Positions 42,528 to 50,880 of a DNA stretch of 64,000 nt are shown piece after piece. Source of the DNA: Flavobacteriales bacterium (GTDB lineage Bacteria; Bacteroidota; Bacteroidia; NS11-12g; UBA955); the NCBI GenBank assembly GCA_947496375.1, contig CANMCY010000010.1:1-64000 (forward strand). The letters are read 5' to 3'. The notes beneath the pieces were generated by a model. It saw only the letters and a program-made list of their open reading frames with translations. It was not told the DNA's origin and did no database searches. The stretch's first letter is position 1, and every line of letters starts with the position of its first letter. The position numbers were made by a program, and so were the translations under genes.

Positions 42528-44765
42528 ATGCACCGTTCCCTGGCGTTTCTTTCTATATTCAGTATCTCCGGCCTGTTTGCACAACCTGCAGTACAGGACT
42601 CCCTGCATATCCGGGATCAAGAAGAAGTGACCATTCTGGGTGACCGGGCCCATGCACTGCCGGGTTCGGGCCAATACATCGGCCAAAAGAAACTGGAAAA
42701 CCTGAACCAGCCCAACATCAACAATGTGCTGAGAACCGTCCCCGGAGTGAACATCAGAGACGAAGAGGGCTTTGGACTGAGGCCCAACATCGGGCTCAGA
42801 GGTACCCCTGTGAACCGCAGTTCCAAAATAACACTGATGGAAGACGGCATCCTCATATCGCCGGCTCCTTACGCAGACCCCTCGGCCTATTATTTTCCCA
42901 CCTTTGCCCGCATGCAGGGCGTGGAAATCCTGAAAGGCAGCAGCCAGATCAATTGCGGCCCTTACACCATCGGCGGCGCAGTAAATCTGCTCTCTACCGC
43001 CATTCCATACTCATTTGCAGGAAACGCACAACTCTCCTACGGTAGCTTCAATTCCAACCAACAAAGAATCTGGGTGGGTGACAGCAGAAAAAACTTTGAT
43101 TATGTTTTTGAGTTTAACCGGCTTGGCAGCAGCGGATTTAAAGAATTAGACAACGGCGGTAACACCGGGTTTGATAGGCGCGACATCATGGGAAAACTCC
43201 GCTGGCATACCGCCACCGGCGCCAAAGTACCGCAGGCCCTAACCCTCAAACTGGTCAACAGTTCAGAACTGGGAAATGAAACCTACCTGGGATTAACGTA
43301 CAGTGATTACCAAAATAACCCCATAAGAAGATATGCCGGCACCCAAAAAGATGTGTTGGATATGAACCACCAGCATGCCTCTTTACACCATACCCTTTCG
43401 CCGGCAAAAGGAATTGTAATCAATACCACCGGCTATTATTCAAAAACCTTCAGAGACTGGGCCCGGGCAAACACATTCGGCGGGCAAAGCATCAACAGTA
43501 TTCTCAACGATCCGGGCACCCTGAAAGCGGCCTACGATATTATGACAGGCCAGGCAGACGGAGCCATTGATTTCCAAAGTGCCGCCAGAAGTTACGTGTC
43601 TCAGGGCCTGCAGATAAACGCGGTTTACAATTTCAAAACCGGCACCATCTCCCATAAAGTGAATATTGGCGCCCGCCAACATGCCGACCAGGCAGACCGA
43701 TATGCTACCAAATCCTTGTATAACATGGCTCAAGGGCGCATGATTCTTACTTCTGAAGGCACAAAAGGCAATCAGGAAAATCAGATTAGAAACGCAAACG
43801 CATTGGCCATGTTTGTGCGTTACGACATTACCATTAATGGATTAAAAATTAGCCCCGGAATCCGTTATGAAAAAATAAACCTGGATTTTAGAAACTACGG
43901 AAATGCAGACAATGCACGGCTCGGCACTGCCCTCAAAACCGCATCCAATGATTTTACGGTATTACTGCCTGGTATAGGATTTAATTACAACATCAATAAA
44001 GCGGCAAGCTTGTTCGGTGGCCTGCATAAAGGATTCTCTCCCCCGGGAATGCCATCAGTAACCTCTACCACCGGCCAGGCCGCGGTGGAATCGTCCTTGA
44101 ACTACGAAGCGGGCTTCAGATACGAAACCGAGGGTGTAAACCTACAAACGGCGGCTTTCCTGAACAATTACGGAAATATTTTAGGTTCTGACAATATTTC
44201 AGGAGGCGGTGCAGGCACAGGCGATATGTTCAATGCCGGTAAGGCAAAAATTCAAGGGGTAGAGCTGAGTGTAAGTTATGACCTCCTGCATTGCCCGGCT
44301 GCCAAAAACACCACAAAAATGCCCGTAACCCTTGCCTACACCTACACTTCGGCCACATTTCAGGATTCCTTTATTAACGGTGGCGGTGACTGGGGCAGCG
44401 GCCCGATTAAAAATGGTGATGCCATCCCTTTTATCACCCCTCACCTGATTACCGCCAGTGTGGGAATTGAAACCAAAAACTTTAATGCCACACTCATCGG
44501 CAGATATACCGGCGATACCCGCGTGAAACCGGGTCAGGATGGTGAAGTTACCCCATCAGAAAACGTAAACATGACCGGTGTTAATACCATTAAAGGATTT
44601 GTAATAATTGACTTCTCTGCAAATGCCAGAATCAATAAAAATTTTACCGCTTTTTGCCTGGTCAATAACATCACAAACAACCAAGCCATTGTATCAAACC
44701 TTCCTCAGGGCTTCAGACCCAATATGCCCCTGAGTTTCAATATGGGTGTTAAGGTAAATTTTTAA
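42528..44765 (+). CDS. TonB-dependent receptor, FecA-like
   Basis: 745 residues from the ATG at 42528, which gives a proper signal peptide (MHRSLAFLSIFSISGLFAQ); a GTG at 42492 is less likely. Plug: NVLRTVPGVNIRDEEGFGLRPNIGLRGT, MEDGILISPAPYADPSAYYFP, VEILKGSSQINCGPYTIGGAVN, a pattern of the FecA/COG4772 group of ferric-chelate receptors. Barrel to the C-terminal MGVKVNF. No carboxypeptidase-like N-terminal domain and no adjacent lipoprotein or sigma regulator. The ligand is inferred only from family resemblance. Confidence 0.9.
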   Translation: MHRSLAFLSIFSISGLFAQPAVQDSLHIRDQEEVTILGDRAHALPGSGQYIGQKKLENLNQPNINNVLRTVPGVNIRDEEGFGLRPNIGLRGTPVNRSSKITLMEDGILISPAPYADPSAYYFPTFARMQGVEILKGSSQINCGPYTIGGAVNLLSTAIPYSFAGNAQLSYGSFNSNQQRIWVGDSRKNFDYVFEFNRLGSSGFKELDNGGNTGFDRRDIMGKLRWHTATGAKVPQALTLKLVNSSELGNETYLGLTYSDYQNNPIRRYAGTQKDVLDMNHQHASLHHTLSPAKGIVINTTGYYSKTFRDWARANTFGGQSINSILNDPGTLKAAYDIMTGQADGAIDFQSAARSYVSQGLQINAVYNFKTGTISHKVNIGARQHADQADRYATKSLYNMAQGRMILTSEGTKGNQENQIRNANALAMFVRYDITINGLKISPGIRYEKINLDFRNYGNADNARLGTALKTASNDFTVLLPGIGFNYNINKAASLFGGLHKGFSPPGMPSVTSTTGQAAVESSLNYEAGFRYETEGVNLQTAAFLNNYGNILGSDNISGGGAGTGDMFNAGKAKIQGVELSVSYDLLHCPAAKNTTKMPVTLAYTYTSATFQDSFINGGGDWGSGPIKNGDAIPFITPHLITASVGIETKNFNATLIGRYTGDTRVKPGQDGEVTPSENVNMTGVNTIKGFVIIDFSANARINKNFTAFCLVNNITNNQAIVSNLPQGFRPNMPLSFNMGVKVNF

Positions 44766-44883
44766 CCGCACAACACCCCCGGCATTAATTGCTGTAACCG
44801 AGCAAAAATAACAACCTTAGCGCTTTATACGTATTGTTTGTTTTTTTACACGTATATACTCCATAGACCTGACCAATTAACGC

Positions 44884-46365
44884 TTAGTCCCATGCGTAGA
44901 ATGGCTTTGCTACCGATTTCCATTCTGCCTCACTGCTGATGATATACATGCGCATACCGGCAAAGGTGCCCCCACGTCCCAGGGCATACATCCAGCCGGG
45001 CAAAGCATACTGCCTGGGCTGATAGATGGCCTTCAGTTTTAACCCGGGATGCGGCAAATCCGTGAGGTAATAGATACTGTCATATTCGTTAAAGCCAAAA
45101 TGATCTGGGGATGTGATATGGGTAAAATCTACGTTGGGGTGTTTGGCTGCGTAATACAACCCAATTTCATTGCCATACAGCAAGATTCTGCTTTGCCGGG
45201 GAACCTGATTTTCCAGAAACTGCAAACAGGCCCGGGGATCGCGCTCAGGGCGCTGAATGATGCCCAGCGCATGCCGGCTCGCAAAAGGAAATAGCATCAT
45301 GGCCAAAACCGGCAAATAATACCATTTTCTAAGGTTGGGAAACGACCAGCCCTTTTCAACTATATGCTGTGCCACAATCCATAAACCCACCGCATACATG
45401 GGTAAAAAATAGCGGTAATAGGGACCCAGATACAGCATCCAAACCGTTCCGGCAAACAACCAAACTGCAGCGGGCAAGGCCCTTGAACGATGATTTCGCC
45501 ATTGTTTAACTGCAAGCCAGGTAACCCACAGGTGCAGCAAGGGCAACCATGGCTGCTCTTTATAAACAGGATAAAACCGCCCGATGAAATACGCATAAAT
45601 GCGCTCAAATACGTTGCCACCGGCACTGTGTTCCATGCTATGCTGAAACAGTTGCGCATACAGTTCCGCAAACCGAAAATCGATGAAGACAAAAAAGCAT
45701 AGTGGCAGCAACAATGCACCTGCCGCAAACTTTAACGTTTCACGGTAGCTCTTATCTTCCCATACCATCCACAGGCCCATCACCGCCACCATGGGCCAGG
45801 CCTTCAGGTGGGTGAGCAGTAGCGCACCGCATACCAAACCCATCCACAGGCGGGAATATCCTTTGTTTGTGGCACTGCGGGTATATAGCCAAAAGAAAAT
45901 GCTGATGAGGGCCACTTCAAGCACCTCACTGCGCACAGAACGACTGATTTCAAATACCGCCTTGTCAAACAGAAAATACAGGCAAATCAGGGCTGCCCAT
46001 CGAACATCGAGTTTTAAGTGTTTATGAAATGAATGAAAAACCAGCGCAATGCCGGCCACATGAATCAATAGAAACGGCAGCCGCACCCAAAACACCTCGC
46101 AGGGAAAAATGCTGAGGGTGAGGCGATGCAACATCATAATGCCCGGCGGATAACTAAGAAAAATCTCTTCTGTACCCGGGGTAGGCCATGCCTTGCTTAC
46201 ATAATGGCCCGTGCGTTTCCATACTACCGCGGGCTCCAGGCATGCCGCTTCGTCCAGCCAAGGAACAGGAATTACATCCAGGTTGATGAGCCCCAAAATC
46301 AGGTAAACCAGCAAAATGCCATAAAATACTTTTTCTGCTATTTGCCTGTTTGCCATGGTCTGCAT
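44884..46365 (-). CDS. ArnT/PMT-like membrane glycosyltransferase (GT39/GT83 type)
   Basis: 493 residues with about 10-12 hydrophobic segments. The first periplasmic loop carries an acidic pair (WLDEAACLEP), equivalent to the DE motif of dolichyl/polyprenyl-phosphate-dependent transferases; FLSYPPGIMMLHRL follows. The C-terminal soluble part is about 100 residues. It probably transfers a sugar from a polyprenyl carrier on the periplasmic side. The start could also be the ATG at 46356. It stands alone; no glycan cluster is around it. Confidence 0.8.
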   Translation of the reverse strand: MQTMANRQIAEKVFYGILLVYLILGLINLDVIPVPWLDEAACLEPAVVWKRTGHYVSKAWPTPGTEEIFLSYPPGIMMLHRLTLSIFPCEVFWVRLPFLLIHVAGIALVFHSFHKHLKLDVRWAALICLYFLFDKAVFEISRSVRSEVLEVALISIFFWLYTRSATNKGYSRLWMGLVCGALLLTHLKAWPMVAVMGLWMVWEDKSYRETLKFAAGALLLPLCFFVFIDFRFAELYAQLFQHSMEHSAGGNVFERIYAYFIGRFYPVYKEQPWLPLLHLWVTWLAVKQWRNHRSRALPAAVWLFAGTVWMLYLGPYYRYFLPMYAVGLWIVAQHIVEKGWSFPNLRKWYYLPVLAMMLFPFASRHALGIIQRPERDPRACLQFLENQVPRQSRILLYGNEIGLYYAAKHPNVDFTHITSPDHFGFNEYDSIYYLTDLPHPGLKLKAIYQPRQYALPGWMYALGRGGTFAGMRMYIISSEAEWKSVAKPFYAWD

Positions 46366-46527
46366 TCAGTCCGCAAAGTAAAGAGGTTGGTTTGTTTATT
46401 GGTTGAATTGTTTATTGGGAAAGTTCAGATCTACTCGCCACACTGGTTTGTAAATCACAAACCTAAAAACGGTCAACCTTATTCAGGCACGGACAAACTG
46501 TAGACTATCAACTGTAAACTGTCAACT

Positions 46528-47019
46528 TTACTCAAATTCCACCAGCGTCTGGTTCTTTTCTACCGCCTGACCTTTGTCTACTGCAATGCGGGCTACTTTG
46601 CCATCCCCCGCCGCCTTGATGATGTTCTCCATTTTCATGGCCTCCAGTACCAGCAGCTTATCACCTTTTTTCACTTCCTGTCCGGCTTCCACCAGCACAT
46701 TCAGCACCAGACCGGGCATGGGGGCTTTTACGTGAGAAACCTTAGCCACCGCCATTTTATCCAGACCCATGGAATGCAAAAGATCATCCAGTGGCTCTTT
46801 CAAAGTCACCGAAACATGCTTGCCATCGAGCGATAGTGTAAGGGTTTTTTCTGCCTTATTGATGTCAAGTAAGCGCGCTGTAAACACACGATTTGCCACA
46901 TGCAGCACCAATCGACCGTCGGGCAATAACGAGATGCCCGCCTCCGGGTCTGACTGAGGTTTCCAATCACCGTCCAGCAGCTCAAGTACCGTTTCCTGTC
47001 CCTGTATAATGGCTTTCAT
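46528..47019 (-). CDS. Biotin carboxyl carrier (acyl-CoA carboxylase-type) protein
   Basis: 163 residues. The C-terminal biotinyl domain has VLEAMKMENII with Lys129 as the attachment site and PMPGLVLNVLVEAGQEVKKGD before it. The N-terminal 90 residues hold a BT-like beta segment (PDGRLVLHVANRVFTARLLDI). It resembles the carrier of propionyl/methylmalonyl-CoA carboxylases more than AccB. The carboxylase and transferase subunits are not adjacent. It lies 2 bp after the prenyl synthase gene. Confidence 0.88.
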   Translation of the reverse strand: MKAIIQGQETVLELLDGDWKPQSDPEAGISLLPDGRLVLHVANRVFTARLLDINKAEKTLTLSLDGKHVSVTLKEPLDDLLHSMGLDKMAVAKVSHVKAPMPGLVLNVLVEAGQEVKKGDKLLVLEAMKMENIIKAAGDGKVARIAVDKGQAVEKNQTLVEFE

Positions 47020-47021
47020 GT

Positions 47022-47999
47022 TTAGCTTTCCCTTTCAATCACAAAAGTAACCAGATTTCGCAAATGTTCGCGGTTGGGTGTGGGAGCTGCTACCCGGTCG
47101 AGTATTTCAAAGGCCTCATCCCTCAATGCCAGCATGCGTTCACGGGCGTAATCCAGTCCACCATACCGGCTTATAAAAGCCACCACTTCACGAATTTTCT
47201 GTTTATCCGGGGTTTTACTTCTAATCAGTTTTTTAATGCCTCTCACCTCACTCCCTGTTGCTTTTGTAAAAGCGTAAATCAGGGGCAGGGTAAGTTTTTT
47301 CTCCTTAATATCAATGCCTGCGGGTTTTCCGGATTTGTTGTCGCCAAAATCGAACAAATCATCGCGAATCTGAAAAGCCAGACCTATGAGCTCACCAAAA
47401 CGACGCATTCCCTCCACGGTCTGCTCACTCTGTCCTGCAGAGGCCGCACCAATCGAGCAGCAAGAGGCAATGAGACTGGCTGTTTTCTTCCGGATGATTT
47501 CAAAATACACATCCTCCGTCACATCCATAAACCGCGACCGCTCCAGCTGTAACAACTCACCCTCACTCATTTCACGCACCGCATTCGATACAATTTCCAG
47601 CAAATCATAATCCTTATGCTCCACAGACAACAAAAGACCTTTAGATAAAAGAAAGTCACCCACCAGCACGGCTATCTTGTTTTTCCATAGTGCGTTGATG
47701 CTAAAAAAACCCCGGCGTTCGTAACTGTCGTCCACCACATCATCGTGCACCAGCGTAGCCGTATGCAACAATTCCACCAGTGCGGCACCCCTGTAGGTTC
47801 TGTCTGCGATTTCACCAAAAAGTGAAGCACTGTATAATACAAACATGGGCCTCACCTGCTTGCCCTTCCGCCTCACAATGTAATTCATGATGGTATCCAG
47901 CAGCGGAACAGAGGTTTTCATGCTGCCCCGGAATTGCTTTTCAAACAGCTCCAGCTCAGCAGAAATAGGCTCCTTAAGCGATGATACCGTGATGCCCAT
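47022..47999 (-). CDS. Long-chain polyprenyl diphosphate synthase
   Basis: 325 residues from the ATG at 47999; upstream ATGs at 48035 and 48155 would overlap or approach the divergent gene at 48063. GKQVRP, first Asp-rich motif HDDVVDD (86-91) and second QIRDDLFDFGD mark a trans-isoprenyl synthase of the octaprenyl/heptaprenyl type, probably supplying the menaquinone side chain. Product length is not readable with confidence. Co-transcribed with the biotin carrier gene. Confidence 0.92.
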   Translation of the reverse strand: MGITVSSLKEPISAELELFEKQFRGSMKTSVPLLDTIMNYIVRRKGKQVRPMFVLYSASLFGEIADRTYRGAALVELLHTATLVHDDVVDDSYERRGFFSINALWKNKIAVLVGDFLLSKGLLLSVEHKDYDLLEIVSNAVREMSEGELLQLERSRFMDVTEDVYFEIIRKKTASLIASCCSIGAASAGQSEQTVEGMRRFGELIGLAFQIRDDLFDFGDNKSGKPAGIDIKEKKLTLPLIYAFTKATGSEVRGIKKLIRSKTPDKQKIREVVAFISRYGGLDYARERMLALRDEAFEILDRVAAPTPNREHLRNLVTFVIERES

Positions 48000-48062
48000 A
48001 ATTTGCAGGGCAAAGCTACTATTTTTAAACCGCATTGCCCCCAAAGACAGTAATTTTGTGGC

Positions 48063-48605
48063 ATGAAAACCCTTATGGCAGTTGTGGCCTTGCTGGGAAC
48101 AATGAAATATTGCACCAAACCCAAAGTATATACTATGCCCGAACAGCACACCCACCGCGAAAAGCTAAGCTCTTCCATCAACGAGGATTTGGCATCAACA
48201 GATTCCCTGCAGAAAGCACTGGCCGAAAAGTTTGTACAAAGCATCGCAACCGAATACAATTCCTACCACCCTGATAGCGCGTCTATGGCAGAACTCAAAC
48301 TCCGGTGGAACGACTCCCTGACGGTAAAAGTCATTGGCGGAAACTGGTGCAGCGACACGCGACAACAGCTACCCCAACTCTGCAATGTATTGGATGCAAT
48401 TGGCGCAAATGCTGAAAGTTTTGGATATTACAAGGTAAACAAAGATAAAAAAGCGCTAAGCAATGATTTTGCGGCTAAACATGAGGTAAATCGGGTACCA
48501 ACGGCGTTCATCTTCAAAGACGGTAAACTGTTGGGGGAAATCGTGGAAACCCCAAAAAAATCCTGGGAAAACCACCTGCTGGAAATCCTAAAATCCAGTT
48601 ATTGA
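48063..48605 (+). CDS. Thioredoxin-like protein, single Cys (WCSD motif)
   Basis: 180 residues. A short hydrophobic N-terminus (MKTLMAVVALLGTMKYC) may be a signal or lipoprotein signal with a poor lipobox. The thioredoxin fold shows VKVIGGNWCSDTRQQLPQL and cis-Pro VNRVPTAFIFKDGKLLGEI. The active site is WCSD rather than CxxC, so it is monothiol and unlikely to be a classical disulfide oxidoreductase. It is divergent from the prenyl synthase. Confidence 0.8.
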   Translation: MKTLMAVVALLGTMKYCTKPKVYTMPEQHTHREKLSSSINEDLASTDSLQKALAEKFVQSIATEYNSYHPDSASMAELKLRWNDSLTVKVIGGNWCSDTRQQLPQLCNVLDAIGANAESFGYYKVNKDKKALSNDFAAKHEVNRVPTAFIFKDGKLLGEIVETPKKSWENHLLEILKSSY

Positions 48606-49207
48606 CCGTTTGACGACATATACAAAACACTGACTACAGCAACCGTTCCGACAGCTGCACCAAAAGAACTCCAGGCCGCTACCCGTCTGCGTTTGGAAGC
48701 ACCATCCAAATATCCCGCTTTGTAAATTTCGCTTTTTGATTGATTGTATAGATAATCCTTCCACACACCACTGGGTTTTACCTTCACCACAGAAAAGTAA
48801 ATGCATGCCGGCAACGTTACAAACGGAAAAACCAACAGGGTTACCCCGGTAAGTCTTTCCGTATTGGGTTGATAATTTTGATACCCGTCGGTAAATCCTT
48901 TTTTATAAGCGGTTTGGTAATCCTCTTTTATCGTATCAGAAGATTCTTTAACGCTTTTCACGGCTTCAATTGTGTCAATCCGGCCATCCGCATAATGAAT
49001 ACTCCGTATTTCATGCTTTGAATAAGAATAATATTGCTTGTCCAGGGTATCGCCAAATTTCAGGTATTCAACCCTTGCCAAATAAATCTTGGTAACCGTA
49101 CAAACCACACGATCATTGTTTCTCAGGAGCAGGGTGTCCTGTGAAACCGCAGGATGCATGGCAGCGAGTATAGCGGTAATCAGCGAAATTTTAATTAAAA
49201 ACCTCAT
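48599..49207 (-). CDS. Secreted protein of unknown function with one membrane segment
   Basis: 202 residues. Signal peptide (MRFLIKISLITAILAAMHPAVSQ). A small N-terminal beta domain (DTLLLRNNDRVVCTVTKIYLARVEYLKFG, YYSYSKHEIRSIHYADGR) is common in uncharacterised Bacteroidota proteins; the middle is polar, then hydrophobic TGVTLLVFPFVTLPACIYFSVV and a C-terminal SSFGAAVGTVAVVSVLYM. Overlaps the upstream gene by 4 bp (ATGA). Confidence 0.65.
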   Translation of the reverse strand: MRFLIKISLITAILAAMHPAVSQDTLLLRNNDRVVCTVTKIYLARVEYLKFGDTLDKQYYSYSKHEIRSIHYADGRIDTIEAVKSVKESSDTIKEDYQTAYKKGFTDGYQNYQPNTERLTGVTLLVFPFVTLPACIYFSVVKVKPSGVWKDYLYNQSKSEIYKAGYLDGASKRRRVAAWSSFGAAVGTVAVVSVLYMSSNGQ

Positions 49208-49734
49208 TGCCGCAAAAATAGGGATGGAACCCGTTTTTTATCAATCACCTCACCCTGCAGTAACCCCCTGAAAAAATCTTCGCCCGCCCGGGCTTTTCGG
49301 GTAAACAGTAACAGAAAATATATGCAATATCCAATCAGGGAGAACAGTATGGCACTAAAACCAATCAGAATGCCGGAATCAACCACATCCATGCCTAGGG
49401 CTGCGCGGGTCCAGAAAAACAAACCCGCCAATACAATCAACACATACAATATATAGATGCGGATGTGCCTGAATGCTCCCATCCTCAGTTTCACATAGGT
49501 TTCTTCTTCCACACCCAGTATATCACCCTCCACAAATCCCGGAAGGCGGGTGTTTTTGATGTTTTCGAGCACAAATTCATTTTCATTCACCAATCCATAA
49601 AAGAATTTGGTTAGAGCGTCCTTTTTTCGGTAATCCGCATCACTTAAATAGGTTTGCTGAAGAATAAAATCCGATAACACAGCACGATTGACATCGGTTT
49701 TGAGCCAAATGGTTTTGAATGGATATAAAAACAT
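49204..49734 (-). CDS. Unrecognised two-TM membrane protein
   Basis: 176 residues from the ATG at 49734 (another at 49749). The N-terminal 100 residues are soluble (FLYPFKTIWLKTDVNRAVLSDFI...EEETYVKLRMG), followed by two membrane helices (IYILYVLIVLAGLFFW and SGILIGFSAILFSLIGYCIYF). I recognise no family, though the topology recalls small Bacteroidota proteins with an N-terminal PH-like domain. Translationally coupled to the downstream unknown gene. Confidence 0.6.
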   Translation of the reverse strand: MFLYPFKTIWLKTDVNRAVLSDFILQQTYLSDADYRKKDALTKFFYGLVNENEFVLENIKNTRLPGFVEGDILGVEEETYVKLRMGAFRHIRIYILYVLIVLAGLFFWTRAALGMDVVDSGILIGFSAILFSLIGYCIYFLLLFTRKARAGEDFFRGLLQGEVIDKKRVPSLFLRQ

Positions 49735-49753
49735 ACCGCTTTGTAACAATTTT

Positions 49754-50515
49754 TTAAGACATTGAGACCTGAAGGGTGTTTATTTTATTTAACACTCCTC
49801 CGATTTCCCTAAGATTTTCTGGGTTTTCAAAGGCCGCATTGCCCACCACCACAATATCCGCACCGGCATTCCATGCCGCTTCCGCTCCCGCAGCATCCCG
49901 AATGCCACCGCCCACAAACAGCATTCCGTCAAATACCTGCCGAACTGCACCTATCATTTCAGGTGATATACGTTTTGAGGCACCACTGCCTGCATCCAAA
50001 TACATCACCTGCATGCCCAGCATCGCACCCGCCAATACGGTGGTAGCCGCAATTTCCGGCTTGTCCGCCGGTATAGGCATGGTCTGGCTGATATAATGCG
50101 CTGCCGTCATTTTACCGCCTTCCACCAGCAGATAACCCGTAGGAATGGCCTCAAGTCCGCTGCGATACACAAACGGAGCAGCCGCAACCTGTTTAGAGAT
50201 CAAATATTCAGGATTGCGTCCGGATATTAAAGACATGAACAAAATAGCATCGGCATTGGAAACCACCTGAATTTCATTGCCGGGAAATAACACCACCTTA
50301 TCGGCTCCCCGATGCTTCAATTCTTCTACACATCGATAGGTATTGCCCTCGGTGAGTAAACTGCCACCCACCAGAAACAAGTCCACACCCTGCCGCAAGG
50401 CATGCTGGGCGACAGTGTCACGCAGGGATGCATCGTCATCCGGATCAAATAAAACCACCAGCGCCTTCTTGCCCGCTGATCGCTGCTCTCTTAGCCAGGT
50501 ATGTACGTTTCCCAC
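49754..50515 (-). CDS. Geranylgeranylglyceryl phosphate synthase-like protein (GGGPS/PcrB family)
   Basis: 253 residues, TIM-barrel prenyltransferase. Motifs: VVLFDPDDDAS (phosphate/metal side), LFLVGGSLLTEGN, VLFPGNEIQVV, YLDAGSGASKRISPEMI, FVGGGIRDAAGAEAAWNAGADIVVVGNAAFE. In archaea it makes the first ether bond of membrane lipids from glycerol-1-phosphate; group II homologs exist in Bacteroidota, with unclear physiological use. It is near, but not in an operon with, the prenyl synthase. Confidence 0.9.
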   Translation of the reverse strand: MGNVHTWLREQRSAGKKALVVLFDPDDDASLRDTVAQHALRQGVDLFLVGGSLLTEGNTYRCVEELKHRGADKVVLFPGNEIQVVSNADAILFMSLISGRNPEYLISKQVAAAPFVYRSGLEAIPTGYLLVEGGKMTAAHYISQTMPIPADKPEIAATTVLAGAMLGMQVMYLDAGSGASKRISPEMIGAVRQVFDGMLFVGGGIRDAAGAEAAWNAGADIVVVGNAAFENPENLREIGGVLNKINTLQVSMS

Positions 50516-50880
50516 TTATTGCAAAGAAACACAGAAAATATGACAACCGATGATTTCAATACACAAAAGTGAATTTCGTCATGTTTTACTTTTTTATTCA
50601 ACATTTTTGTTGTAACTTAGGGGTGTGTTAAACACCCATTTTGGGGTTTTGTTTATTAACCTTTATCCCATAAGGGTTTAAGAATTTCACCCAAGCCTAA
50701 ACCCAACATTCACGGGCCATACAAGCTTTTTCAACACGCTCAGGCCCAAATAAATTATGGCTTTCGGCCAAACCTGTGGAAAAGCCAATTGGGAAATGCC
50801 CTTACACATAAAATACATTTGAACTCCCGACCGTTTTAACAAACACGTCGGTAATCACAACCCCCTCTAAAAACAAAAAT
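50516..50880 (+). promoter_or_regulatory. Long leader region of nrdJ with hairpins
   Basis: 365 bp without a gene. Two hairpins are visible: 50659-50677 (8-bp stem with one G-U, CCC loop) and 50759-50786 (GGCTTT...AAAGCC with inner pairing). TAACTTAG near 50620 is one base off the -7 consensus. I see no clear NrdR box or canonical cobalamin riboswitch. An untranslated leader with RNA control is possible. Confidence 0.4.
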
